64,000 nt of DNA from Pirellulaceae bacterium (GTDB lineage Bacteria > Planctomycetota > Planctomycetia > Pirellulales > Pirellulaceae), in contig JAHBXS010000004.1 of assembly GCA_019636375.1 (NCBI GenBank), positions 248,001 through 312,000 of the forward strand, given 5' to 3'. This document shows positions 7,416 to 17,147 of the stretch, one piece after another. The stretch's first letter is position 1. The number at the start of each line of letters is the position of its first letter. The notes under the pieces are model-generated. The model was not told the DNA's origin. It saw only the letters and a list, made by a program, of their open reading frames with translations, and ran no database searches. The position numbers and the translations under genes were made by a program.

Positions 7416-9668
7416 TCAGGGGGAGTCTGGGCTTTCGAGGTCGGAAAATTTAAGGAGGAAATGATTGATTTGTTTTCCGTCTTCTTCGTAGCGGCGACTT
7501 GAAACGCCGTGGAAGCACCTGAACAAATCCATCAGCCGCTTGGTCGATTCGCGAATGTCTTGTTCGTTCATCGTCAGGTCTTGTGTGGCCCCGTTACTAG
7601 ACAGTTGAATTCCGCCATCCAGATTGGCCCATTGCTCGAATCCGTAATCGGCCCACTGCTCCAGCAAATTGACCGCCAACCGGTTGTCGAAAAAGCCGAT
7701 CGCCATTGCAGGCTTGGTATCAGCCGCAGGGCCGAAGAGCGAAGTGGTTCCTGTGGCCAGCAATCGCTGCTCGCTAGCCGCGTGAATTCCGATCACCATC
7801 ACACCATTTGCGATGGAGACATGCGGGGCCAAACTGGAATCCAAATACGATTCGTCAGGCAGCGTCCACGTGAACGACTCGCCACCATTGACTTCTTTCC
7901 TGGCAAATTCCTGTAGAGTGATTTGTTCGAATAGGCCGTCGGGATCAGATTGAGCGTTTAGTCTTTTAATCAGTTCCATGACAGCCACCTGGTATTCAAC
8001 CACGGATTCCTTGACGGCCGTTTCGTCGCCAACTTGTGAAATCATGGCTGGGATCGGAATTGACAACGGTTGATGTGAAGCGAGCATTGCGGGGGACCAT
8101 GACTGTTTGGCTTCAGAGACTCCAACCACAAAGCCCGCTTCTCGACCGAATACGTTGGGCGCAAATTTCTTGGCAGTGATTTCGTCTATTTTCTTCAACG
8201 CCGGACGAAGGATTCCCATGAAGACAGAAAATTGGTCGTACTCCACTTCGTCTTCAAAGAAGTAAGGGGCCATACGGTCGGTGTATTCCAAAACTCTGCC
8301 GGTCCACTTGCGGAGGGCTTGGTATTGGAAGCGATCCGCTTTTTCGCGCGCCAATGTGAAGAGTATCGGATTGGCTCCGACATTTTGAGCCAAGGCCATT
8401 GGATTTGAGCTGTCCAAAACCGGATTAGGTGCGTCGTTGAAGTAAAAGCCTTCAAGGCCTTCTGTGGCAGCGGCGATATAGCCGACGCTCGCTCCCGCTT
8501 GGCCATAGTACCGTCGGAGATCTTCCCTCAGTTCTTCGACGTCTCGATCAAGATCGGTGACGAGTTCATCCCATTCTTGTTCGCTGATCAGGTCGTCGGC
8601 TGCCTCTTCGAGGGCAGTCAATAAAATCAGAGGGATTCCAGATACTCCGTCGAGTGTTGATTCGAGCGCAACCTCGGTGAGGCGTTGGTTGATGTAATGC
8701 ACCTGGTGGAGGATTTTTCCGGCCTCGAGGGCATCTTTGATTGGTTTCATCGCGGCATGATCAATCAATTTAGGTGAATCGCCTAACTTGGTCACGTGGT
8801 CGAGCGAAGGGCCAATGCTGAATGAGAGTACGTTGTTCTTTACGGAAAGGCAGACCGCGACCCCCTTGTCGTTAAGGAGTTCTTGAATGATTCGCATTAA
8901 GAGGTAAGTGTTTTCGTCGTCCTCCATGACTTCTTCGAATGCCCCCCACGGGATGTCACTCCCTTTGGCGACTAGAGCAATATAACGGTGTCCGGGTTGC
9001 GACTCAGAACGGTAGTAGTCGGATATGCCGCCAACCTCTTCGTCGATCTCACTCATGAATTCCTTGACAAAGGATTCGGCGACATCGATGAGGGAGGTAA
9101 AATCCGCCGGGTCATCCAGTAAGGCTCCGAACAGCAAGGTGGGGCATTCGAGATCACCTAGATTTTCCATCAGAAGCAATTCCAGGGCCTCTTGGATTTC
9201 TTCAGTGTCGTCCAGTTCGAGTTCGGCGAAAAGGTCAACGAACTCGCGGTTGATGTTGACGAAAGCTTCTTGCAGATCAACCCAGTTTTCGTCGGCGTAG
9301 ATCATTAGTTCATTTTTGAAAATCCTTTGCACGTAGGCCATCACGGCCTTGCCTGGAATGCTGTCAATTGTATTGGCGTAACCTTCGAGATAATAGCGGA
9401 ATGGATTTTCGCCCAATTGGTCGAAACCCCGAGAACGCTTGCGGTAGGCCGAACGCAGTTTTTTGTTGACGGGGGAATCTTGCAGGGCCTTAAGTGCCGC
9501 ACTCTCTGAGAATTGACTCCACAGTTTTTCGTGGTTCATCGTGGCAAAATAAAAAGCTGCATCTTGCGGGACGAACTCGAGTGAGTTGTTGAATCGTTTT
9601 TCTTGGCAAAACACTGACGAGGCGAACAACAAAGCAACAGCTACGAGCATTAGGAGGCGAGGGCGCAT
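7416..9668 (-). CDS. Exported DUF3352-like protein of unknown function
   Basis: A 750-residue protein. ATG 9668 is chosen because it opens on a clean signal peptide (MRPRLLMLVAVALLFASSVFCQ) and has GGAAAA upstream; an in-frame start 72 bases earlier would bury the signal. The mature part begins LEFVPQDAAFYFATMNHEKLW, like proteins of the DUF3352 kind that share a VPxDAxxY opening, and is acidic and helical with several long Glu/Asp runs. No catalytic motif is visible. It follows the 1362-residue gene with a 78-base gap and is probably on the same transcript. Periplasmic location is inferred from the signal. Confidence 0.8.
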   Translation of the reverse strand: MRPRLLMLVAVALLFASSVFCQEKRFNNSLEFVPQDAAFYFATMNHEKLWSQFSESAALKALQDSPVNKKLRSAYRKRSRGFDQLGENPFRYYLEGYANTIDSIPGKAVMAYVQRIFKNELMIYADENWVDLQEAFVNINREFVDLFAELELDDTEEIQEALELLLMENLGDLECPTLLFGALLDDPADFTSLIDVAESFVKEFMSEIDEEVGGISDYYRSESQPGHRYIALVAKGSDIPWGAFEEVMEDDENTYLLMRIIQELLNDKGVAVCLSVKNNVLSFSIGPSLDHVTKLGDSPKLIDHAAMKPIKDALEAGKILHQVHYINQRLTEVALESTLDGVSGIPLILLTALEEAADDLISEQEWDELVTDLDRDVEELREDLRRYYGQAGASVGYIAAATEGLEGFYFNDAPNPVLDSSNPMALAQNVGANPILFTLAREKADRFQYQALRKWTGRVLEYTDRMAPYFFEDEVEYDQFSVFMGILRPALKKIDEITAKKFAPNVFGREAGFVVGVSEAKQSWSPAMLASHQPLSIPIPAMISQVGDETAVKESVVEYQVAVMELIKRLNAQSDPDGLFEQITLQEFARKEVNGGESFTWTLPDESYLDSSLAPHVSIANGVMVIGIHAASEQRLLATGTTSLFGPAADTKPAMAIGFFDNRLAVNLLEQWADYGFEQWANLDGGIQLSSNGATQDLTMNEQDIRESTKRLMDLFRCFHGVSSRRYEEDGKQINHFLLKFSDLESPDSP

Positions 9669-9746
9669 GAAAGTTTTTCCTATTGGTTTGTCAACTTCGA
9701 AGGAATTTTTTTGACGTTGGGAACAAGTCAGTATACCCAAAAATCG

Positions 9747-12700
9747 TCAACTAGTTTCGTCCAGATTGTCAGCATTCGGGTCTTGCCAGTCAAAACCTCG
9801 ATGAGGGAGGTCCTCAATTTGTTGAACCAGATCATCCCAGTCCATTTCGATCGGTTCGCGAATGGGTCCTAGCATTCCGGCAGCTTCCAGCAAGCGGGGA
9901 GGCATCGATAACATCGTCACCTCGTCCTCAACTGCCTCAAGCCAATCAGGGACATCCATCCCGACACCAGGGCTCATGGCCGCCATCGCGTCACATTCGA
10001 ACTTCAGCATTTCGAACGCTTCTTGGCAGCGAGGGTTCCCCGAATAAATCGAGGCTTGAGGGACCAGTGCGACCAAACGGTCGATCAACATCGGTTTCAC
10101 GAAACGTCCCTCCAGATGTTGGCCAATGGAGGCCATCTGGACCGAGTATTTCTTTCGCAAGCGATGGTACATCGTCAGATATCGGTTGGCCTCGGTTTGG
10201 ACTCGTTCTGTCAACGAACGTCGCCAATCACGGGCGACCTCACCGGCTCCCTCGCGAACCAAAATTTCATGTGCCCAGGTAACGGGCTTCAGGTGCCAGA
10301 GAATTCGATCGTAGCGTCGCTCCAGCCGTAGGAAATCCAATAAGACATGGAGCATGTCTCCGTGATCGCTCTGTGTCGTCGTCGCGTTGTAGTCCCGATA
10401 GCGGGGGTAGTTTTCGATGACCGCTTCGAGGATCAAGGTCAGATACTCGACGGCTTGGCGAAGCGACAGTCCATGTCCTATCTCGTCGAACAAGCGGGGG
10501 CGACCAGGGAAGTCTGAACGTTGCATTTTGTAGAGCCATTCATCGACGCCTTGGTGCAAGATCGCCCGAATGTTTGATAGTTGCAAGAATTCTTGGGTAA
10601 ATAAATCAGCCCCGTAAGACTTGATGAACTTGAGCAATGCCTGCCATTGGTGGGTCCGCGCCACACGCTCCAGAACACTGAGTCGCAAGGTGCGGCTGTG
10701 CTCCAGCCAAATCATCAGCATCGACTCGGTGAGGTCTTGCGAGCAGTTGAATAACGCTTCTTGCTCGCTTTCCTGAACCTCACGCAGTTTCTTTTTGGAA
10801 ATTTTTTGTTCGGAGCGACGTGCAGACCGTTGTTGACTGGCGATGACCAGTGATTTCACCATTGATGAAAAGGCAACTCGGAATAGTTCGTCAAATTCCG
10901 TAACAGCCCCCTGCTCGATGGGCATGTTTCGTTCCATGTTCATCGCCATTTTAGTCAACTCGTAGGGCTCGTTCAGGAGGCCCAGCAGTGGCAATGTCTC
11001 CAAGAGAACGCGAATCGAGGTTTGATCTGTGCGAAACTGAACAATTTCTTGCGGAGAACCGCCCCGCGAAAGCGGCACGTACAGCAAACGACAACGCTGC
11101 AAATAATCGCTAAGTCGTGGAAACATCTCAATGATTGCCTCGCGGTCGCGCAGTACCATTGCGGCCAAGACAGCGACGATCGGACGAGCCTCTTGGAAAC
11201 TCGAATCCACATTATCCAGGGAGCGATTCTCGGTTAATACATCAATCGCCAAATTGACCGACGCCAACATGCGGATTGCCGTTTCGACTTGCACAGAGCA
11301 ATTGATGATCTGTTGTGCCAGTGACTCTTTGTAGAGCCGCATTCGGTCGTAGGAAAACATTGACTCCGCATCGACGCCTGAAGTCGGCAAGGCAAAATCG
11401 TGAACCGTTCCTAGCAGGACAGAAAGATCGTGGCGGAATTTTTGTGCTTGACTCAACCACTCGCCCAGGGTCTCGCGGCGATTGTCAAGCGGATCGATAT
11501 ATTTTCCGCGCGGTGCCAGCGGTTGGTCGTTTAATTGAAGCGGAAACATCGCGACCATTCGCCAGTAGTCTGAGAGAGACGCGATGAATTCTAATCGCTC
11601 GACGATCCGTTCCGCCTCTGCCTCGAGTTCTGATTCCGATTGGTTTCCGTTTTCGAAAACTGTTCCTTCGAAGCCGTCGTCGGTTTCGTCTTCGTAGGTG
11701 AAATTTTCATAAGCCGCGCGGAGGATGTTGTCTTGGTCAGCAGAGTCGGAATCGTCGGGGGTTCCTTTTCGTCTTTCCTGGCCTGCATCGCGGGACCAGC
11801 CGACAGAAAATTTCGGAACACGCCAGTAGCCTTCAGCATTCGCCTCCAGATAGTCGTGGAATTTGCGGACGGCGTTCCAAACGGCCGCAGAATCGGAGGG
11901 ATCTGCGGAGCGAATTTTCGCGCCTTGAGCGGAAACCCATCTCCACAACAAATCGTAGAACGAAACATCACCTTGTTGCAGGTCAATCTTTTCGTTTTGG
12001 CTGAGCCACAGCACGAGAAGGGCACTTGAAGTGCGGAAATCCTGACGATCCATCAAGGCTTCGATCGCAAGACGAAAGGCACTTGGGCTATCAAACATGC
12101 GCGCGTGTTGAGCCCAAAATTCAAGGTTTCCAGCAGGAGCCCCTTGTTGGTGCCAGAGGTTCAACGCCTCGGCGACATGCTGCGCGGCTGCAAAGACGTC
12201 TTGGGGATCCAAGGCGTCAACCGACATCACTTCATGGGCCGCAAATTGATGCCACCATTCGACGAATTCGGAGAATTGCTGACGAATCTGCTCACAGAGC
12301 GACAACTCATTCACCGCTGCCGCGTTAGCCCAAAGCTCTGAATAGAGTGAAAGTGTCTCGTTGACGAGTTCGACAAGATCATCGATGCGATGATCGCGAA
12401 TCGAATTTTCGGTCGCGGGGAAAAGGCTGAAGTTTCCATCGAAGCCAATGATGTTCCAAGGGTCAACAATCGCACCGCAATCGATTCCTCGGCGCATGAG
12501 TGCGAAGACTTGCGGAAGTTCATCAACGGCGGCCCGCAAATTCCCGTGCATGAGATGTCCGCGAGCAGAACCCATGAGGCAATCAATTTGAGAGTTCAAT
12601 CGTGCTGCTGCAACAGGAACAACGGATGCTTCGGCGAGAGCTGCGTCTCGGTATCCCAGCCCAGCATATACGTGAGCAAGGTGGCAGTGAATGAGCTGCT

Positions 12701-13835
12701 GGTCTCGTTGCGTGCTGAGTTTGGTGTTGATGTCTTGGCGGGCCGCACCAAATGGTTGATGACGCTCGGCGGCTTCGGCCAAGAGACGATTGCGATGTTT
12801 TGGGGGAAGTTGCTTCAAGAGGCCGGAGTAGAAGACATCTCGGTAATTCGCGATAATTCCTACGAGTTTTCCTAAGGTAACCTCGGAATCGTAAGCCTCG
12901 GGGCCGGGCCCGCTAATTCCTGCACCCATCAACATGGTGCAGGCCAACACGGCGCCCGCTTCCAGCATCAACTCCGAGTGAGGAATGTCCGTATTTTCCT
13001 TGACACGTTGCAACATCGCATCGAGAGTAATCGAATGCACGATGAAGCGGCGATAGAACCCCTTTCCATCAACCGAATGTTCGTCCCATTGGCCGAAGTG
13101 GTGATTGGGACGGCGATTAACTGGATGATCGAAATCTAACGCTCTGGGATCGATAGCGATTTCGTCAAGGCAATCGAGATCGAACTGCGCAACTCGTAAA
13201 AGGTTTGGATCGCTGGCGGTCAAAATACTAATTGCCTGGTTGACCAACTCTTCGTAAGGACCGAAAGCTCCGCCGACACCTGAGATGAAGATAGGCACGG
13301 GGCGAATCCACTCATGGGTATACGGCTCGCAACGGTGATTCTCCAAAATTGCAACCGGACGATGCCCCACATAATCGTTAAGGTGATCGATCAGGCTTTC
13401 CAATGCGACTTGAGTTGGCTCTTGATGCAAGGAGTGCCTGAGGGCGGACTCCAAAACCCTTCCCATAAAAAATGCATTAAATAAAAACTCATCTGTTTGA
13501 TGAAACAGCACGTCGGAATGGAAAGCTCGGTAAGCCGCTGGAAAATCGAAAAAGCACAACTGAATCACGGCACGAGCTTGCAGCGTGTCGCGATAGGTCG
13601 ATCCATTACCATCCAGAGCAGCCAATCGTTCCAATAACTTTTTTCCCACTCCTAAATGTAGGGGAACCTCGAGGTCTCGCTCCGAACTGGCCAAATTGGC
13701 GAAAAGTTCATTTAACGTTTTGAATACAAGAGAATCGTAATTGCCGGAACTGAGATTGAGGTAGCCGAGAAGTTGGTCAAATTCCGGCAGGGGCTCGCCC
13801 TTTTGCGGTTTCAACTTCGGACTCCTTTCTTTCAT
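9747..13835 (-). CDS. Very large protein of unknown function (1362 aa), TPR-like in part
   Basis: The largest gene in the window. No signal peptide is seen, so it is probably cytoplasmic. Residues about 380-450 contain helix pairs with a TPR-like spacing (LIHCHLAHVYAGLGYRDAALA, ARGHLMHGNLRAAVDEL). Around residues 690-740 there is an acidic low-complexity linker rich in Asp, Glu and Ser, then further helical sequence to an acidic end. I recognise no enzymatic domain. A strong AAAGGAG lies inside the first codons and is well placed for a TTG start at 13814, so the protein may really begin eight codons in. It probably shares a transcript with the exported gene downstream. Confidence 0.85.
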   Translation of the reverse strand: MKERSPKLKPQKGEPLPEFDQLLGYLNLSSGNYDSLVFKTLNELFANLASSERDLEVPLHLGVGKKLLERLAALDGNGSTYRDTLQARAVIQLCFFDFPAAYRAFHSDVLFHQTDEFLFNAFFMGRVLESALRHSLHQEPTQVALESLIDHLNDYVGHRPVAILENHRCEPYTHEWIRPVPIFISGVGGAFGPYEELVNQAISILTASDPNLLRVAQFDLDCLDEIAIDPRALDFDHPVNRRPNHHFGQWDEHSVDGKGFYRRFIVHSITLDAMLQRVKENTDIPHSELMLEAGAVLACTMLMGAGISGPGPEAYDSEVTLGKLVGIIANYRDVFYSGLLKQLPPKHRNRLLAEAAERHQPFGAARQDINTKLSTQRDQQLIHCHLAHVYAGLGYRDAALAEASVVPVAAARLNSQIDCLMGSARGHLMHGNLRAAVDELPQVFALMRRGIDCGAIVDPWNIIGFDGNFSLFPATENSIRDHRIDDLVELVNETLSLYSELWANAAAVNELSLCEQIRQQFSEFVEWWHQFAAHEVMSVDALDPQDVFAAAQHVAEALNLWHQQGAPAGNLEFWAQHARMFDSPSAFRLAIEALMDRQDFRTSSALLVLWLSQNEKIDLQQGDVSFYDLLWRWVSAQGAKIRSADPSDSAAVWNAVRKFHDYLEANAEGYWRVPKFSVGWSRDAGQERRKGTPDDSDSADQDNILRAAYENFTYEDETDDGFEGTVFENGNQSESELEAEAERIVERLEFIASLSDYWRMVAMFPLQLNDQPLAPRGKYIDPLDNRRETLGEWLSQAQKFRHDLSVLLGTVHDFALPTSGVDAESMFSYDRMRLYKESLAQQIINCSVQVETAIRMLASVNLAIDVLTENRSLDNVDSSFQEARPIVAVLAAMVLRDREAIIEMFPRLSDYLQRCRLLYVPLSRGGSPQEIVQFRTDQTSIRVLLETLPLLGLLNEPYELTKMAMNMERNMPIEQGAVTEFDELFRVAFSSMVKSLVIASQQRSARRSEQKISKKKLREVQESEQEALFNCSQDLTESMLMIWLEHSRTLRLSVLERVARTHQWQALLKFIKSYGADLFTQEFLQLSNIRAILHQGVDEWLYKMQRSDFPGRPRLFDEIGHGLSLRQAVEYLTLILEAVIENYPRYRDYNATTTQSDHGDMLHVLLDFLRLERRYDRILWHLKPVTWAHEILVREGAGEVARDWRRSLTERVQTEANRYLTMYHRLRKKYSVQMASIGQHLEGRFVKPMLIDRLVALVPQASIYSGNPRCQEAFEMLKFECDAMAAMSPGVGMDVPDWLEAVEDEVTMLSMPPRLLEAAGMLGPIREPIEMDWDDLVQQIEDLPHRGFDWQDPNADNLDETS

Positions 13836-14204
13836 CAGTTGCTCGTCACGATGCGGTTGATTAGGCGGATTTACTTGAATTTATGGGGTATTCGCGAGGC
13901 ATGACGAACGGGCAAAAGGCCCCTAAAACGCAAAAAATCGACAAGATTGGGACCCAAGCCCGATTTCTGCGGCAAAAACCTCAAAAAACGACGCTGTTGT
14001 GAGTCTATGTTAAAAATCAAGCCGATTTTGGTCTAGGTGGCGTCGCCTAGTATTTTCGAGAATTCATTCGTTACTTCCCTAGTTTTGCGACTAGAATATT
14101 AGATGGCATAAGTGTCAAAGTTTAACTATTTCAGAGTTCTGAGGGGGTGGAGCATCCTCTGCGGAATCCACCGTCCATAGCGTCATGATTTGGAGATTGA
14201 TTCG
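13836..14204. other. Divergent intergenic region
   Basis: This stretch separates the leftward 1362-residue gene from the rightward propeller gene and must hold both promoters. It includes an imperfect CTAGG/CCTAG hairpin near 14034-14051 and a GGTGGA (14146-14151) / TCCACC (14167-14172) stem in the likely leader of the rightward gene. No clear -35/-10 pair stands out and no small gene is seen. Confidence 0.5.
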
Positions 14205-15716
14205 ATGCGAATGTTAAAGGGGCTCGTGGCCTGGGGATTGGCTGCGATTGTTTGCGTGGGGACGCCACCTGTTGCGGCTGGAAATGACGGCAAGATCATT
14301 TCTGATGTCCAAGCGAAGCAAGCTGGCTTAACCGTCCATTGGTCAAATCAAATTCAGTTCGGCAGACAAGGGAAACTGATCGATGCCGTTTTGGTCGTCG
14401 ATGAGAACGATGCGATTTCCTATTTCGAGTTGGTTGGAGGCGGCCGCCGCGAAGTTATTTCCGATCGAGACATCGGCCCCAACGGCACAATTTTAGAGAT
14501 CAAAGGTGCCGAGTTACGCGCCCAAGATCGCAAAGAAGTTATCGAAGCCGAACTTCGATTTAGGGGTTCCGAGGACGAAGTTGTTATCCAAGAGTACAAG
14601 GTTCCTCAAGCGACTTTGTTTACACTTACTGATGGAGGGACGGTGCAGGCGATCAATGCCGAGACCGGAAAACTGCTGTGGACGACTCAAGTCGGGAATC
14701 CAAAGTATCCTGTAATTGGATTGGGGGCCAGTAAAGACCATGTTGCCGTTGTGCGAGGCTCTCGGGTTTTCTGTTTAGATGCCAAGTCTGGACATGTTCT
14801 CTTTGAACACCAATGCTCAAATGCGGTGATGAATTCTCCGGCAGTTTCAGAGGAGACCATTTTCGTGCCTCTCAACAACGGCGCATTGATGGCCCTGCCG
14901 ATCAAGTCCAAAGGTGCCGGCACCTTGCCCCTCAACGCGGTGGGAGTCGCCTACGCGGCCCCACTGATCGCTGGAAATTTTGTTGTTTGGACGACGGACG
15001 AGGGATATTTAATGGTCGGAGACAAAAATAATGTGAACGACTACAGCAGTTCGCTCAAGTATCGACTCAAGGCTGCAGGGATATTTATTTCCGGACCTGT
15101 AGACAGCTCAGGACGTTTGTTTGCGGCAACCTACAGAGGTTATGTCTACGCTTTAGACGACAAAAAAGGAAACGTGCTCTGGAACTTCGCGATTGGCGAG
15201 AGAGTCAGTCGTAGACTTGTTGCCTTCGAACAATCTTTGTTTGTATTCACGGACGAAAATCGACTGTTCCAGTTTGATGCGGCTACCGGCGAACCGTCTC
15301 CAGGCTGGGAAGAACCACGTCAGGGATTGGCGGGCTTCATCGGAGCCAGTAAGAAAAATTTCTATGCTCGTGATCCGGTGGGGAACATCGTCGTTCTCGA
15401 CCGGTCAACAGGCACGGAATTGGGGCGAGTCAATTCAAACGCTCCGTTTGTCGAGATTCGCAACAGCCTCTCTGATCGGTTGTACCTCTGCACTCAGTCT
15501 GGACTTGTGCAATGCTTACGCGAAACGGGAAGTGTACGGCCATTTTTTCATAGTGCCGCCGAGGCAGAGGACAATGTTCGTGACCCATTTGGTTCCGAGC
15601 CAGGAAACTCCAAATCCGATAATCCTTTCGGCGACAACACACGTGATGACGCAAATCCGTTCGGTGGTTCGTCCAACGAAAAGAAGAAAGACCCCAACAA
15701 TCCGTTTGGCGGCTAA
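14205..15716 (+). CDS. Exported PQQ-like beta-propeller protein with C-terminal NPFG repeats
   Basis: A 503-residue protein. ATG 14205 has GGAG nine bases upstream and opens on a signal peptide (LVAWGLAAIVCVGTPPVAAG). Residues about 125-430 hold propeller blades of the PQQ/WD-like type: GTVQAINAETGKLLWTTQVG, SRVFCLDAKSGHVLF and GYVYALDDKKGNVLWNFAIG. The last ~60 residues are disordered and carry four spaced repeats of the form (D/N)PFG. The propeller probably acts in the envelope; it lacks dehydrogenase active-site residues that I can see, so a BamB-like scaffold role is as likely as an enzyme. The NPFG tail recurs in planctomycete proteins but has no known role. Confidence 0.85.
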   Translation: MRMLKGLVAWGLAAIVCVGTPPVAAGNDGKIISDVQAKQAGLTVHWSNQIQFGRQGKLIDAVLVVDENDAISYFELVGGGRREVISDRDIGPNGTILEIKGAELRAQDRKEVIEAELRFRGSEDEVVIQEYKVPQATLFTLTDGGTVQAINAETGKLLWTTQVGNPKYPVIGLGASKDHVAVVRGSRVFCLDAKSGHVLFEHQCSNAVMNSPAVSEETIFVPLNNGALMALPIKSKGAGTLPLNAVGVAYAAPLIAGNFVVWTTDEGYLMVGDKNNVNDYSSSLKYRLKAAGIFISGPVDSSGRLFAATYRGYVYALDDKKGNVLWNFAIGERVSRRLVAFEQSLFVFTDENRLFQFDAATGEPSPGWEEPRQGLAGFIGASKKNFYARDPVGNIVVLDRSTGTELGRVNSNAPFVEIRNSLSDRLYLCTQSGLVQCLRETGSVRPFFHSAAEAEDNVRDPFGSEPGNSKSDNPFGDNTRDDANPFGGSSNEKKKDPNNPFGG

Positions 15717-15748
15717 GAGGCGTTAGGCGTTTAAAATTTGGTAGCCCC

Positions 15749-15790
15749 TCACGGACTAAACGGCCACGTCGTTTTTTACCCCGTGAATAG
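15749..15790 (+). repeat. Interspersed hairpin repeat, copy A
   Basis: TCACGGACTAAACGGCCACGT followed by TTTTACCCCGTGAATAGGCG aligns over its full length with the inverted copy at 20424-20475 and more weakly with 1299-1340. It lies just after the propeller gene, where it could act as a 3' hairpin. Confidence 0.75.
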
Positions 15791-15930
15791 GCGGAGGCGC
15801 CTACTAAGTGTGCCTTGGCATGCTTCCTGGAGATTTTCTTCGCCAAAACGGGAATCGTTTACGTTCCAACGATGATACTTCGAACAATTACTGCATTAAT
15901 CGGCTTAAGATCAATTCGGCCTAAGAACCA

Positions 15931-16539
15931 TCAAGGCAGGCGTGCCCGCCAAATTTCGCGAATCAATTCAAGTTTTCGGTCGATCGTTCTCGTTGCACAT
16001 CCTAATTGGGAGGCAATTTCCTGAGCGGAGAAACCACCTAAACGGGCTTGAGCCACGGCCTGAAGTTTCTCATTGGGAAGTGCGAGCATCAGTTCTTCGA
16101 GTAGCTCCTTAAGTTGCACGAACTGTTCCGGCGAAAGGTCGCGACGTACAAATTCTGTTAATTGCCCGACTTCGGTGCCGTCCAAGTCGCACTCGGTAGC
16201 CACCCGACCATTTCCCCGTTTTTGTCGTTGCTGACAGGTTTGTTCGTTGATGACGCGTCTTGCGGCAATCAGCGTCAGCAGTTGCCATAGGTCATCGCGG
16301 TTACGAACTTTGCTGAACTTTTCCTCTCGACAACCTTCCACAAGTGCCATCAGTGCCTGTGAGGCAATATCATCGGGAGAAACCAAGCGACGATGCTGAG
16401 GGAAAATGCGAGATTCGGCGAACTGAGTCAATCGCCTAAAAAAACGATTCCAAAGTAGATAAGCAGCCTCTTCGTCATTGGCGCCAAGTCGAGTCAATGC
16501 TTGAGTGATGGACCCCGGTTCATTTTGATAAGAAGTCAT
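15931..16539 (-). CDS. ECF-type RNA polymerase sigma factor (planctomycete type)
   Basis: A 202-residue protein from ATG 16539; an upstream in-frame ATG would add 20 poorly matching residues. Region 2 runs from about ANDEEAAYLLWNRFFRR to RNRDDLWQLLTLIAARRV, with DDIASQALMALVEGC in between. Region 4 has ALPNEKLQAVAQARLGGFSAQEIASQLGCATRTIDRKLELIREIW, including a helix-turn-helix. This matches the Sigma70_ECF (PF07638) family that is expanded in planctomycetes. The upstream neighbours on the same strand are a lipoprotein and a DUF1559 protein. No anti-sigma factor gene is adjacent. Confidence 0.92.
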   Translation of the reverse strand: MTSYQNEPGSITQALTRLGANDEEAAYLLWNRFFRRLTQFAESRIFPQHRRLVSPDDIASQALMALVEGCREEKFSKVRNRDDLWQLLTLIAARRVINEQTCQQRQKRGNGRVATECDLDGTEVGQLTEFVRRDLSPEQFVQLKELLEELMLALPNEKLQAVAQARLGGFSAQEIASQLGCATRTIDRKLELIREIWRARLP

Positions 16540-16652
16540 ACCCACCCAACTCGACGAATTGAATCGCGAAAACAAGGACGTTTCAACATCGTAATTCACG
16601 CAAGTTGCCAGTGCAAGCGTTGGTTAACATCGTGGTGTGAGTTGGCAGATCG

Positions 16653-17117
16653 TCACTTGTCGTTGCGTTCTTCGACAACGAACTCAGCGTTCTTAACGCC
16701 ACCCACAGGAACCGTCAATGTGAGGGGGGTGGTACGATAGTCGGCATATTTTAGATCGACCAGTTTGCCGTGGTCGTGCTGGCCTTTGACAGGCATATAG
16801 GCCACGATGATTTGACGAATGATAACCTTGTGTTCACCCTCAATCGCACCGTCGTTAGGTTTGACCGTCGAGAGAGTGAAGGTTCCTTCGCGATCTATCG
16901 TCCCCGAAGCCGTCCATTGAGAACCCGGCACCCCGATCTCTATCGTTCCTGTTTTAACAGCCGAACCATCCTTGAACTTTACGACACCACTCACAGGGTA
17001 TCGCTTGGGATAGCTCGGTCCGCAGCCGGAATATGAAAGAACGATGAAGCTCAAAATCAAATTCGCAAGCAGGCAATTTGGGTTATACAATCTGGCCTTC
17101 CTGTCATTCTGAAGCAT
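16653..17117 (-). CDS. Small lipoprotein with carboxypeptidase-regulatory-like domain
   Basis: A 154-residue protein. The N-terminal hydrophobic stretch ends in a lipobox-like SYSGC (Cys at about residue 32), so the mature form should be lipid-anchored. The rest is a single beta sandwich: YPVSGVVKFKDGSAVKTGTIEI, GTIDREGTFTLSTVKPNDGAIEGEHKVII and a C-terminal PLTLTVPVGGVKNAEFVVE. Many planctomycete genomes place such a lipoprotein directly after a DUF1559 gene, as here (30-base gap). Its role is unknown. Confidence 0.88.
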   Translation of the reverse strand: MLQNDRKARLYNPNCLLANLILSFIVLSYSGCGPSYPKRYPVSGVVKFKDGSAVKTGTIEIGVPGSQWTASGTIDREGTFTLSTVKPNDGAIEGEHKVIIRQIIVAYMPVKGQHDHGKLVDLKYADYRTTPLTLTVPVGGVKNAEFVVEERNDK

Positions 17118-17147
17118 TAAATCTCTTGCGGAAAAATCGCTGAGACA

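Noticed and set aside
11591-12025. Minus-strand 144-codon frame inside the 1362-residue gene
   Set aside because: It is an out-of-frame reading of a real gene; its composition is skewed and it has no start signal.
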